This document shows, one piece after another, positions 24,368 to 34,475 of a stretch of 64,000 nt of DNA. Location of the stretch: the NCBI GenBank assembly GCA_023101725.1, contig JALJCO010001047.1, forward strand, positions 124,001 to 188,000, read 5' to 3'. Position 1 is the first letter of the stretch; every line of letters starts with the position of its first letter. Under the pieces are notes generated by a model, which saw nothing but the letters and a program-made list of their open reading frames with translations, was not told the origin of the DNA and did not search any database. Position numbers and translations under genes: made by a program. This DNA is from Atherinomorus stipes. Its lineage: Eukaryota > Chordata > Actinopteri > Atheriniformes > Atherinidae.

Positions 24368-26234
24368 GGTAGATTTTACGTATGCGTGGTGGGGTTCCAT
24401 CACAGCACCACCTAACGGCCTGGCGAGCAAATCCAATCAAATTCCACACTCTTGCTTCCTTCTGATCGTCCCCGTGTGAACGTAGCCTCAAAGACCTCTA
24501 AAAAGTGGAACTATGAAGAAAAAGACTTCATCAGCGTAGTAAACGATGTAATAGAATCCGTCTGTGCTCCCGTGCCGGCCTGGCTGGTGGCTGCAGTTAC
24601 AGCACTCGCGAGTCTCATTTCTTAAAGGTGCCATGACATCAAATTTCCCTTTTCTGGGGTTTTGGGGTTTAATCTGTTTAATCAGTGGGGGTTTAATCAG
24701 TGCTGTGCATTGATGAGGCCATGTGAATGTCCAGAGTGAGAACAAAGTTCCTGTTTATGGTCTGTCAGCTTCGTCTCTCTGTAACAGCAGCTTATCATTC
24801 TACGTAGTTTTAGCGTGCTATGTAATTCATTTGCTCTAATTAGAGCAAACAGCCTCCTTCCCTCCTTTCTCCTTCCACCCTCCACTCGCTCTTCCCCCTC
24901 CCTCGCCGATTCAACTGCGTGAGAGGAGCTGAGTAACTGCTGAGCAGTCAGGTCTGGGTTTCAAATGAAACTTCTGCAGCAACACTGAGGGAGGCGACGC
25001 AACCTTATTACCTGTAAACATTAACAGATGCACTTTTCCGTTTTTATATTCTTTTGTGTAGTCCTGTGAAACCCACCGTCATATGGTTACATCACATTTT
25101 ACTCTTCTCGTTGCAACTCCAGAGTAACGGAGTGCTATAGTTTATCCCCGGAATGCAAATGGAGGGTAAATGTGAGGACGTCTTATGTGGCCATAACTTT
25201 GAGCTTTACAAGACTACAGAGAGGAAGATTTGCCTTTACAAGCTTAATATGCACGGATGATGTCATGAATGCAAATGTCTTGTTGTCATGGAAACTGGAA
25301 CAACAGGGAATGCAACATCTTTTAGCTTATTTGGGGCCATTTCAGTTAAAGTGCATCACTCAGCAGTTTTAAATCAGCTGCAACAGAGAGGAGCTGAAGA
25401 TGAATGAAGCCTCTGTTTTCTGTTAGGAACCAAATAATATTTCAGTCACCTTTCACAAGTCTTACATGTGTGTTAGTGGGAAAGTCTCAAGCCACACTTG
25501 ATTTCTTTAACTTTTGCTTTGAAGGAGCCAAAACTGAAGTGTTCCTGAGCAGTGGAGAGAAAATGGACAAGCCGAGGCTTAAAAACAAGATATATCCAGT
25601 GGATGTAAGTGAAATCCTTCACAAACGTGGGAAAAAACCTGAGAAAAACATCTGGACCTTCAGTTCATCCATCAATGAAGGGAGGCAGAGAAAAGGCTGA
25701 GGTGTGCCAGATGACAGAAGAACTGGGCTGAGAGTCAGTGGCAGCAGGTCAGAATGCGCCCCCCCCTCCCCCAGAGCCCGGACCTCCACATTACCAAAGG
25801 AGTGAGGGATCATCTCCAGATATGGGGAGTGAGAGGCAGCCAACATCCAAAGACATTTGGAAGGAAAAACTCCTGCAACTATTTGCAATTTTCCTGGTTG
25901 TGAGAAAAGAAAACGGAGGAGCAGCTTCACGCGGTCCCGCGTTACCCCGCTTCTCCACACAGGTCATCATGTTTGCATTCCTCACTTCTTTTCCAACCTG
26001 CCACGTGTCCGTAGACGACTCTAATCGTCGTGCACACAACAACAACAGACTTCTCTGATGTTTGGCTGCAAATACCCCAGGATTCCCACTCTTTCCAGGA
26101 CATTTTCAGGACTTTCCCAGCTGCTACAGTACGAGTCAAGTTATCACAGCATAGACTAATAACTTCCACCACAAGCTTTTGGAGAAGTGTTGTTTACAAT
26201 TGCAGCCTATATTTTTTTTTTTTTTACAGTAATG

Positions 26235-27540
26235 AAGTAAAGACGCAGAAAAGACGAAGCAGAAACAAAACAAGAGGCAAAGCTGTGATGAAACGGCAAC
26301 ATAGCGGTGTCGAAGCTGCAACAAAGCTGCGATGAAATGGTGACGAAACGGCGACGAAGCTGGTAGGGCTGCACAATTAATCTAAATTTACACATACATG
26401 TGATCTTATTTCTACCTGCAACGATTCTGAAGCATTTTTAATCACGAGCGGCCTCAAATGCAGCACTGCCGTTTCCTCCCCAGCCCCTAACCAATGGTAA
26501 AGAACTACAACTATGCATCTGCCAAACGAAGTGCTCAAACAAAGCTCTTGTGCAAATGCATGCTTTATTTTGAACTACCTTTTGAATGGGTTGTTTGTTT
26601 GTTTTGTTAAAGTTTATTTGTGCAATAAAAATTCTTTAGAAAATAAAAAATCATGCCAGAGAATCATGATCCCAATTTTAAGCAAAAAAAGCGAGATTCA
26701 CATTTTTCCCAGAATCGTGCAGCCCTACGAAGCTGCGACTAAACAGCAACAAAAATGGCAACAAAAATGGCAACAAAGCAGGTGGCGAAGCTGAAATTAA
26801 ACAGCGACAAAAATTGTGACAAAAAGGCAACGAAACGACGAAGAAGCAGGTGACGAAGCTGAAATTAAACAGCGACAAAAAGGCAACGAAACGGCGTAGA
26901 AGCAGGTGACGAAGCTGAAATTAAACAGCCACAAAAATTGTGACAAAAAGGCAACGAAACGGCGATGAAGCAGGTGACGAAGCTGAAATTAAACAGCGAC
27001 AAAAATTGCGACAAAAAGGCAATGAAACGGCGATGAAGCAGGTGACGATGCAGGTAACGAAACTGCGATGAAATGGCAACGATTAAGGTGATGAAACAGC
27101 GACAAAAATGGCGACAAAAATGGCCATGAAACGGCGTAGAAGCAGGTGACGAAGCTGAAATTAAACAGCCACAAAAATTGTGACAAAAAGGCAACGAAAC
27201 GGCGATGAAGCAGGTGACGATGCAGATAACGAAACTGCGATGAAACGGCAACGATTAAGGTGATGAAACAGCGACAAAAATGGCAACAAAAATGGCAACA
27301 AAAATGGCCATGAAACGGCGAAGAAGCAGGTGACGATGCAGGTAACGAAACTGCGATGAAACGGCAACGATTAAGGTGATGAAACAGCGACAAAAATGGC
27401 GACAAAAATGGTGATGAAACGAAGAAGAAGCAGGTGACGGAACTGCAATGAAACGGTGACGAAACGCGGATGTAGCGGCAATTCAGCGGCAACGATATGA
27501 CGACGCAGCGGTGACGCAGCGGCGATGAAACAGTGACGAG
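26235..27540. repeat. Minisatellite with higher-order units
   Basis: Basic 11-bp-like units (ggcgatgaagc, gcgacaaaaat) are organised in longer repeats of roughly 57-68 bases containing caggtgacgaagctgaaatt. The apparent 128- and 167-residue open frames on the minus strand come from this array and are not genes. Confidence 0.85.
26364..26727. mobile_element. hAT-like miniature element inside the minisatellite
   Basis: The ends TAGGGCTGCACAATT and GAATCGTGCAGCCCTA are inverted. The flanks cgaagctg (26355-26362) and cgaagctg (26728-26735) form an 8-bp target duplication, with one extra g at the left junction. Non-coding. Confidence 0.8.
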
Positions 27541-27679
27541 AGGGAGGAAAAATCATTTTCCAGGACAACTCAAGCTTTTCCAGGACATTTTACTTTTTTT
27601 CTCGTTTTCCATACGTTTTCCATAACTGAAAAATTGTTCATTTTCCAGGTTTTCCAGGACGCGTGGGAACCCTGCTTAC

Positions 27680-27748
27680 CTGCTGCTCATCGAAGTCCTT
27701 GACACCAACGCAGTAAACTCGAGCTCCATATTTCCTCGCTTCATCAGC
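27680..27748 (-). CDS. antxr2: antxr2 exon 6: VWA strand VYCVGV
   Basis: The acceptor is GCGCTGCAG and the donor GTAAGC (27679-27674). The 69-base, phase-0 exon encodes ADEARKYGARVYCVGVKDFD then EQQ (residues 169-191), matching the ASVYCVGVLDF strand and helix of ANTXR2; the exon length equals that inferred for the mammalian counterpart. The intronic side is unusual: the last base of a minisatellite-bearing transposon (27674) is position +6 of the donor, so only five intronic bases precede the transposon. Confidence 0.93.
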
Positions 27749-27875
27749 CTGCAGCGCCAGGAACCCCGGTGTGGAGGACGTGCAACAGGTCAAAGATAAA
27801 ACATAAAATAATGTGAGAATCAGCCACGAACTCGTGCGTTTATTTCAGTCATCGTGTTTGCAAAGCAAAGCTCGC

Positions 27876-27980
27876 CTCTTTCACAGTGAGTTCATGGATG
27901 TAAACGCTCAGCTTTCCATCCGTCAGCGCCAGGATGATGCTGGACGACTTGGTTGATTGCTGATTTATCTGAGCCGAGGC
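27876..27980 (-). CDS. antxr2: antxr2 exon 5: VWA core with MIDAS aspartate
   Basis: The exon has 35 codons in phase 0 and encodes ASAQINQQSTKSSSIILALT then DGKLSVYIHELTVKE (residues 134-168). D154 in LTDGK is the second MIDAS aspartate, and the TDGK tetrapeptide is typical of ANTXR2 (TDGE in ANTXR1). The acceptor is the somewhat weak AACTGAAG. The frame and the conserved KE|A junction to exon 6 put the donor at GCGAGC (27875-27870), a GC donor. An in-frame GT donor nine bases earlier (ACT|GTGAAA) would delete VKE and is a poorer match. One residue is absent relative to human before the TDGK motif. Confidence 0.88.
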
Positions 27981-28065
27981 CTTCAGTTAGAAACGAACGA
28001 GAAGCTTCATCAGAGCTCAGATAAAAACACTCAACAGGATGAAACCAGGAAGAAGGTAAACCCAC

Positions 28066-28147
28066 CTCTTTGATTCCCTCATGCATGAATGTTTCACCCA
28101 CCGGTGTCACCTTCTTCAAGCGTTTCAGGCCTTCTTCAATTTGGTAT
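28066..28147 (-). CDS. antxr2: antxr2 exon 4: VWA segment with MIDAS threonine
   Basis: The acceptor is TCTCCAG and the donor GTGGGT (28065-28060). After completing K106 the exon encodes YQIEEGLKRLKKVTPVGETF and MHEGIKE (residues 107-133). T125 in GETF is the MIDAS threonine, equivalent to T118 of human ANTXR2 by alignment from memory of the family. The TPVGETFMHEG block is closer to ANTXR2 (SPVGETYIHEG) than to ANTXR1 (LPGGDTYMHEG), which is the main reason for the paralogue call. The exon is 82 bases and ends in phase 0. Confidence 0.94.
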
Positions 28148-28204
28148 CTGGAGATACACAATAAACAAACAAACAGCATTTAATCCACATTTATTGTGTT
28201 GTTC

Positions 28205-28526
28205 TTAAAGGTACACCGTGTAACTTTTGACCCAAACATCGGCCTTATGCAAGTACTAGTAGATGATTTCTGCAGTCAATATGCAGCAATTGACACATGT
28301 GGGTGCTCTGAGGGGGCTGACCTCCTCAAAAACCAGACATTGTATCTTTGCAGGAGCGGATCCATCTGTCATTGATCATGTGACCTGAAGCGCTTTGCTT
28401 TATGGCTCCATGACTTCACGATCAGCTGATCAAAGTGGTCTGCAAACACGGATAGTGACTGTGAAATTTAGCGACAGTTGTGTGGCTTTTTGGTTCCAGG
28501 CCAAAAGTTACACAGTGTCCCTTTAA
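28205..28526. mobile_element. TTAA-flanked miniature element
   Basis: It starts TTAAAGGTACACCGTGTAAC and ends GTTACACAGTGTCCCTTTAA. The terminal repeats are clearly inverted, with TTAA at each edge. A related inverted sequence is at 7950-8210. Non-coding. Confidence 0.75.
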
Positions 28527-29387
28527 ATGCTTATTTTTCTCCATTTATTTGCCTTTTATGAAAGAAAAGCCCTATTCTGAGGAGATTAGTATTATCTAGG
28601 GACCACGTGTAATAAATAAATTACCCCCCAACTCTGTTTTTTCTGTTGCGCAGTTGCACGGGATACGTGAAGTCTGAGATTTAACTGAAATTAGCGGATA
28701 TGATGTCAACGTGCTGCGTATTGCGTAACATCTGCTCACACGAGCTGCGTTTCCATCAGCAGCGTCTGATCATTCGGAGACAAATGTGTTGAAATAATTC
28801 GGACAATCGTTACCAATGCTTTAATAACTTGCACCATGTCTGCATGTTAGGGCTGGGCGATTAACTGAAAATTTAAAGACACCGACAATTACTATAATAA
28901 CCGACGTCATTTTGCCTACGTCTGCATATTCGGTGTGCTTTCATTTATCTTTTGCATGTTTTCTGTACATCAGTGTTAGGTGTTAAACGTTTTGAAAACA
29001 TTAGCGATACTAATTGTGTTAGCGTGTTAAGGGGTTTTTCGATGTTAAGTTAGCATTCATGCTAATCGATAGTCGTGTTTGTGCAATAAAAAAATAAACT
29101 CATCACTGTGTTTTTCATGGACATAAAGTAATATAGCCGATTCACACGGGTAATTAGGGCTGGGCGATAATTCGATAACGATATACATATATCGAAAAGG
29201 CATGCCTGCGATAGATAAAAGAGAGCCTTGATAGGAGGTTCGATATAAAAAAGCCGATATGCCGATATTTTAAAACTTATGTGGCCAATAACCAATATCA
29301 ATACCGATATTAAAAAGCTGAAAAATATAAGCAGTCATTGCAAATAGCAGTTTTGTTATCTGTTTCTGACACTTTGAAAAATAGAGG

Positions 29388-29755
29388 TGGGAAAAATATC
29401 GATACACTGAAATATACGCATATGAAAATATCGCAATATCAAATCAATATTTAAAAACGTGGTATCGATCTATTTTACTTACAATATCTTGCGAGATTTC
29501 ATTTTTGTTACAAACTCTCGTGATATTTCGCAAATTCTAGCGAGATTTCGTTAGTAAAGTAGATCAATTCTACATTTTGAAATGTCAATATCATATCAGC
29601 ATAAGATATCGCGAAATTTTTGTGAATTCTCTTGAGATTTCGTAACAGAATGATGATATAACGCAAGATTTTGTTAGTAAAATAGATTGACCGCATTGTC
29701 AATGTGACATCAGCATATGAAATTATTGTGATACATCAGTGTATCTATATCCCCC
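29388..29755. mobile_element. Family B miniature element (degraded)
   Basis: The left end gtgggaaaaatatcgataca and inner atgtcaatatcatatcagca match the better copies at 53001 and 60720. The right end runs into a poly-C tract. Confidence 0.6.
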
Positions 29756-30297
29756 CCCCCCAGTCCAAGGTTTAACAGCTTTGGATTTTTCATTAGTTTC
29801 AGATTTTATTTAGTTTTGACTTTTTGTTTTTCAATTCAGTTATTTTTTTGAGCAGGTTTTCTCGTTTTTATTAGTTTTTATTTTTTGTTATTAACTAAAC
29901 TAAAACTGAATGCTTAGTTTTAGTTGAGTTTTTATTAGTTTCAGTCTTAGTTTTAGTTTTGGGGGATTTTTTTTTCGTAAATTATAGGTATTTGTCAGGC
30001 GTGACATTCAAAACCATCAGAAAGTCACTCGAAATAAAAGCAAAGTAAATAGATTAAATAGAAATAGACCCAAAAAGCTTATGTATTCAAATCACTTTAC
30101 AAAGACTTAAACTAAGGATGTTTTTGCAATACTTTTAGTTAGTTTTACTTTGTTTTTTTTATAGACACAATACAGTTTCGGTCAGTTATTGTTTTTTGAA
30201 AAACTGAGATTTTTATTTCTATTTCAGTTAACAAAAAATGTTTTTTCAATTTTAGTTTTAGTTTTTTCGTTAGTTTTAGTTAAATATAATAACCTTG
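29756..30297. mobile_element. TTAGTTTTAGTT-type element
   Basis: It is rich in tttagttttagtt motifs and ends ttagttaaatataataacct. It resembles 16023-16381. It appears inserted into the right end of the family B copy. Confidence 0.5.
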
Positions 30298-30673
30298 CCC
30301 TAGTCTTAAGAAGTTTTAAAGTCTGTAAAAAAAAGTTTTTGAAGAGGAGGAAGGTCTTTGTTTTGTTTTGTTTTTTAGACTTTAGAAACAGCGGGCTGAT
30401 CGGTTAAATATCGGTGGGGTGGCTGATGTCCAATATTCAGTTTAAAGGCCGATATAGGTCGATACAGATAGGGGTCTGATTATATCGTGCATCCCTAATA
30501 ACTATACTTATTACACGTGGTCCCAAGGTTAAACCCATCCCATCAGAACAGGGTTTTGCTGGTCACCCCGACACCGTCGAACATACTAGAGAAGTGGTTC
30601 TCAAACTTTTTGAGCCAAAATAACACGTTGGTGTTTGTTTTTGAAGTTTTGTGGTGACTTCAGGTTTCCTTAC

Positions 30674-30745
30674 TTGTCTCCCGTCAGAGGCAGCAGGACT
30701 TCTGCTTTGGATGAGAAGACGATGAATGACACTCTCATTCTGGGG
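30674..30745 (-). CDS. antxr2: antxr2 exon 3: VWA domain strand 2-3
   Basis: The acceptor is TTCTCAG. The first base C completes serine 82 with the AG of exon 2, which independently supports the exon 2 boundary. The exon reads PRMRVSFIVFSSKAEVLLPL then TGD and two bases of K106, matching the PEMRLSFIVFSSQA segment of ANTXR2. It is 72 bases, with a regular donor GTAAGG (30673-30668). It forms a central beta strand of the Rossmann-like VWA fold. Confidence 0.93.
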
Positions 30746-31724
30746 CTGAGAACAAAAAGAAAGTCAAGAGAAAACTGAAATATTAAAACTCCATTCATAC
30801 AAAATATCTGATGCTAACTTACATGCCAACAAGATAAAAGTTCCTGACACTAATAAAACGATCATTTTTACTTCCGTTCTCCATAAAAAGCCTTCCTTCC
30901 ATCTGTCTTCTTTTATCAGACTACCACCCCCACAGGAAAACATGTAAAACGCTGCGAACATCCAGAGAGGAGTCGCTGTGATGGTTAAGACATTTTTATG
31001 AGCTCTGTTCAGTAAATAGAACTAAAGATGCATAAATAATTAAGTAAACAGACGGAGCTCTTTTAATGTCAACTAATATTAGTGTATGACTTAAAGCAGC
31101 TTCTGTGGAAGTGAAGAAGTGATTAATCAGGGAGGAAACATGTTGTGCTGATGAGTCACACGAACATCCTCCAGCAACATTACAGTATATTTTGTACCTG
31201 TCACTTTTTAAAAGAATATTCTGACGCCGAACGTTTGGATCCGGCCTCGACCGCGGCGTCTGCTGTTAGTTTAGCTAGTTTCTGTACAACCGGAGCTGTT
31301 TACATTCAGCATCTCCTCCTGATCGCAGCGCTCGTGCATGCCAGCAGATTCTTATCTTTACAAACACAGGTGGTTTCTGTGTAAATATCAGCTTCAATTT
31401 GTGAAACCTACACAAACACAGATGACCACAGTCAACAACTTCCTGAGTAAAAATCCAAGAGAAAACTTCACCGCCTTGTGTTAAACAATGTGTCATTTAA
31501 TCAAATAATGTGCATTTTTTATTGGACGATCATCCCAAACAGCTGTCCAGATTTTATTCAGTCCACCTGGGTGATATTTTAAACTTCATCCGTCATCTCA
31601 TTTCTCCTTGTTTAGATTATAGTGAAGCATTTTTATCTGCTTTAACAGCAACAATAAAAAAAATCATTCATTAACTTCAGATTGTACAAAATGATGCAGC
31701 AATGTTCTTAAAAACCAGAGTCGT

Positions 31725-31785
31725 TGGTTCTGTACACTCACCAGCCACTTAACAGGGTCCACCTCCGAGTACCAGTCAGACCCCT
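31725..31785. repeat. Tc1-type terminal remnant
   Basis: The sequence tgtacactcaccagccactt resembles the end of the Tc1 family seen at 40550-41681 (gcccgtgagtgta, inverted). Only the terminus is present. Confidence 0.45.
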
Positions 31786-32612
31786 TTTTCCTTAAAGCAG
31801 TGCATGAAACATGTAATTTTAAAACAAAAACAAGTGCCTAACTACTGTTATGCCTTTTGGTAAAAGACAGAAAAAACTAGTTCATGTTGTGAATAATTTA
31901 CATTTAAAAAAAAGGAATAAATAAGTTGATAGTTACTAGAAAATAAGTTATTTCGTGCTAGAAACAGTTAACGGTGTCATCACCCGGAAATCCCACTTTT
32001 TCGCTGTGGAGCTCTCCACGGTACGCGATCTGGATTTGCCGCATTAGCTCTCTTTAGCACTAAATCAGCTGATTACCTGCCACGGAGGGGGACGATTAAT
32101 TGTCAAAGAAGAGGACACCCCCACCCCCGCCACGGGGAGGAAAAAGAAGAGCTAGCCGTACTGCTTCGGCAGAGCTGCAACAGGGTTTTCAGCCTGTCAG
32201 TGCTTCAGCAGCGGGCTAATCCACCAGGGACCAGTGGATGTGCAGTCGGTAAGTGTTGCTGCTTGTATAACTTCTTATTTTCTGTGTAAGAGACCAGGAA
32301 ACGATGGTCGACGAACGGTGACAAAATGCTAACATAGCTAAACAAGCTACACAGTTCTTGTTCATATCGGCCGTCCACTCCGTATTTTCATTCAAGTCCA
32401 GCCCTTTTTCTCCGCGTTTTCTCTCCATCAACCGTACTGTTAGCTTCTTATGTTTTTCTCTGTTGGGACGTCATTTACCCGCCCTTCACCCGCTCCATCC
32501 TGACTTCTACAAACCAAACCGAGGCTTGACTCGTGAACACACTTACAGACGAGTCTACTTCTCCTTCTGAAACTCACGAGAAAAAAAGTGGGGGATGAAA
32601 AATGGTCAAACT

Positions 32613-32692
32613 CATCATCATCAGTCAGTCATTTTCAGTACTGCTTATCCAGTTCAGGGTCTCGGGGGTTGCTGGAGCCTATCCCAGCAATC
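32613..32692 (-). mobile_element. 5'-truncated SINE copy
   Basis: It carries only the last about 80 bases of the SINE at 32831-34382 on the minus strand, including the GGATAAGC block and a tail of TGAC then TGATGATG units. The flanks atggtcaaact (32602-32612 and 32693-32703) are an exact 11-bp target duplication, so it is a real retroposition event. Confidence 0.85.
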
Positions 32693-32830
32693 ATGGTCAA
32701 ACTGAGTCCATTAAATTTTCCTCCCACCCAACTATAATTAAAAATTCATTTAAAGATATTTTAAAGAGGACTGTGCAGCTATGTAAAACACCAGGTTATG
32801 ACACCTTTAACCCGTTTGGATTTAGATCTA

Positions 32831-34382
32831 GGGCTGCACGGTGGCGTGGTGGTTAGCACCGCAGCCTCACAGTAAGAAGGTCGCTGGTTCGATTCCCGGC
32901 TGGGGAGAGGGTTCGAACAATTCCAACTGTGGCCTTCCTGTGTGGAGTTTGCATGTTCTCCCCGTGTATGCGTGGGTTCTCTCCGGGTACTCCGGCTTCC
33001 TCCCACAGTCCAAAGACATGCATGTTAGGTTAATTGATCACTCTAAATTGCCCCTAGGAATGAATGTGAGCGTGAATGGTTGTCTGTCTCTCTGTGTTGG
33101 CCCTAGGGATGCACCGATCCGCCTTTTTTGGGCTCCGATCCGATCCGATATTTGATGTTTCAGTATCTGCCGATACCGATCCAATACCGATACAGAAATG
33201 GGGGAACAAAACAGCATGGTATTGTTTGATTGCACACCTCATTGTGAAAACATACTGGGATCTTTCTTTTGTGCAAGGCAACATCAGACTTGGCTTAAAA
33301 AAAATGTTTTCCCTGGTTTTTAAAAAAGGAGATAAATGTACTGAATTACTTATTTAACAACTGCACACACACAGCAATCTTAAATAAACTAACAATCTTC
33401 ACAAGTTTGCTCACATATGTAAATATATAACAAAACGTTCTGATTCAGTCTGTGCAGTTAAATAAATGTAAAATAATGAAATGCTGAAACTGAGGGGAAA
33501 CAACAGCCCTACTCCTCAGTCAAACATGTTAAAACAAAAAGGAACAAAACTTCTATCAAATGGTTCAGTCGGTGCAATTAGAAATTTAAAATCCAATTCA
33601 AAAGAAATAATAAAGGAGCTGATATTGAGAAAAAGAAATATCTCCACTAGCTTGACATTTTATCTTTTAAAAAAAAATGATTTTGTAGTACTTTGAAAAT
33701 AAAAATGAAACATCTGTGACAAAAGCAGCTGAATAAACAAACACTTAATCAGAGTTTTAACATGGAGCTTATTTCCAAACGGGGAGATTGGAGATTTTTT
33801 TTTTCTTTTTTAAGCCTCTCTCCCACACTGCAGCGGATGCCGGTGGATACCCTTAGTGATAAAACTTGTCCTGTCCAGAAAGATTTAACAGTATTTCCTA
33901 CTTTCTCTGCGACCTGTCGGCACTCGCGGGATTTTTACCTGTGAAAGGTGGAAACCAAACCGCTGCAGGACTCTTGTTGGAGCAGCAACAGAACACACGG
34001 CAGCCTGCTAGCTGCTAGCAGCTAACAGCTGCGACTCTGGCCTTGTAAACAAACAGCCTCCACGTGCTGCGTCGGCAACGCGTGATGTCACTTAAAGGGG
34101 CAGCATAGAAATACACTGAATAGATCTGCACCAACGGATCGGGCCGTGGATCGGCTTATGTTTACCCTTACCGATATTTACCGATCTAGGATTTTTTCTC
34201 TATATCGGAACCGATCCCGATCTAAAGATCGGATCGGTGCATCCCTAGTTGGCCCTGCGACAGACTGGCGACCTGTCCAGGGTGTACCCCGCCTCTCGCC
34301 TGATAATAGCTGGGATGGGCTCCAGCAACCCCCGCGACCCTGAACTGGATAAGCGGTACAGAAAATGACTGACTGACATGAC
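32831..34382 (+). mobile_element. tRNA-derived SINE, split by a hAT-like element
   Basis: The head gtggcgtggtggttagcacc resembles an RNA polymerase III A box, and ggttcgattcc at 32886-32896 is a perfect B box. The body runs through tggagtttgcatgttctccc to ggataagcggtacagaaaat and a TGAC tail. The flanks tggatttagatcta (32817-32830 and 34383-34396) are an exact 14-bp target duplication. Without the hAT insertion the SINE is about 400 bases. It matches an abundant Mermaid-like teleost family; that family name is from memory. Confidence 0.85.
33104..34247. mobile_element. Non-autonomous hAT-like element, 1.14 kb
   Basis: The terminal inverted repeats TAGGGATGCACCGATC and GATCGGTGCATCCCTA are exact. 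The 8-bp flanks gttggccc (33096-33103 and 34248-34255) are identical. The 8-bp duplication and TAGGG ends fit the hAT superfamily. It interrupts the SINE, so it is younger. No transposase frame was found; the interior is AT-rich on the left and GC-richer on the right. Confidence 0.9.
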
Positions 34383-34475
34383 TGGATTTAGATCTAATTA
34401 GTGTGACATCTTTTTCTTAAAAAGCTCTTTGGTAAAACGTTTGCTCAGTTACGCGATCGAGTGAGTGCTCTCACC

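Larger units (their letters stand above)
23105..24486. mobile_element. Non-autonomous DNA element with CGTTCACACG-type ends
   Basis: The left end ggtcgttcagacgaggacga and right end tcgtccccgtgtgaacgtag are imperfect inverted repeats. The element is split by the TTAA element at 23523-24367. A perfect 16-bp hairpin lies inside at 23392-23452. Confidence 0.5.
26078..27674. mobile_element. Minisatellite-bearing element, copy 2, abutting exon 6
   Basis: The left arm (caggattcccactctttcca onward to aagcttttggagaag) and right arm (ttttccaggacaactcaagc to gcgtgggaaccctg) match copies 1 and 3. The array between them is interrupted by a 364-bp hAT-like element. The right terminus at 27674 lies five bases from exon 6. 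No clear target duplication. Confidence 0.7.
22262..27679 (-). other. antxr2 intron 6
   Basis: It holds a fold-back element at 23105-24486 with a nested TTAA element, and a large minisatellite element at 26078-27674. In 22290-23100 and 24700-26070 I see no confident feature; cttaaaggtgccatgacatc at 24623 resembles a TTAA-type left end without a clear partner. Confidence 0.6.
28600..30524. mobile_element. Outer element with 17-bp terminal inverted repeats, containing nested elements
   Basis: The sequence gggaccacgtgtaataa at 28600-28616 is exactly reverse complementary to 30508-30524. Inside are hAT-like left ends at about 28854 and 29155 (agggctgggcgat), a family A copy (about 29240 to 30496) with a family B insertion (about 29388-29755), and within the right end of that a TTAGTTTTAGTT element (about 29756-30297). 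No open frame of transposase type was seen. Confidence 0.6.
28148..30673 (-). other. antxr2 intron 3, nested elements
   Basis: About three quarters of this intron is one nested insertion stack (28600-30524), plus a TTAA element at 28205-28526. Confidence 0.75.

Noticed and set aside
26865..27492. 128- and 167-residue minus-strand frames rich in CHRHLLHRRF
   Set aside because: Translation of the minisatellite at 26235-27540.
32831..32910. A functional tRNA gene
   Set aside because: The A and B boxes belong to the head of a 400-base SINE with a target duplication; no cloverleaf or mature tRNA end is evident.
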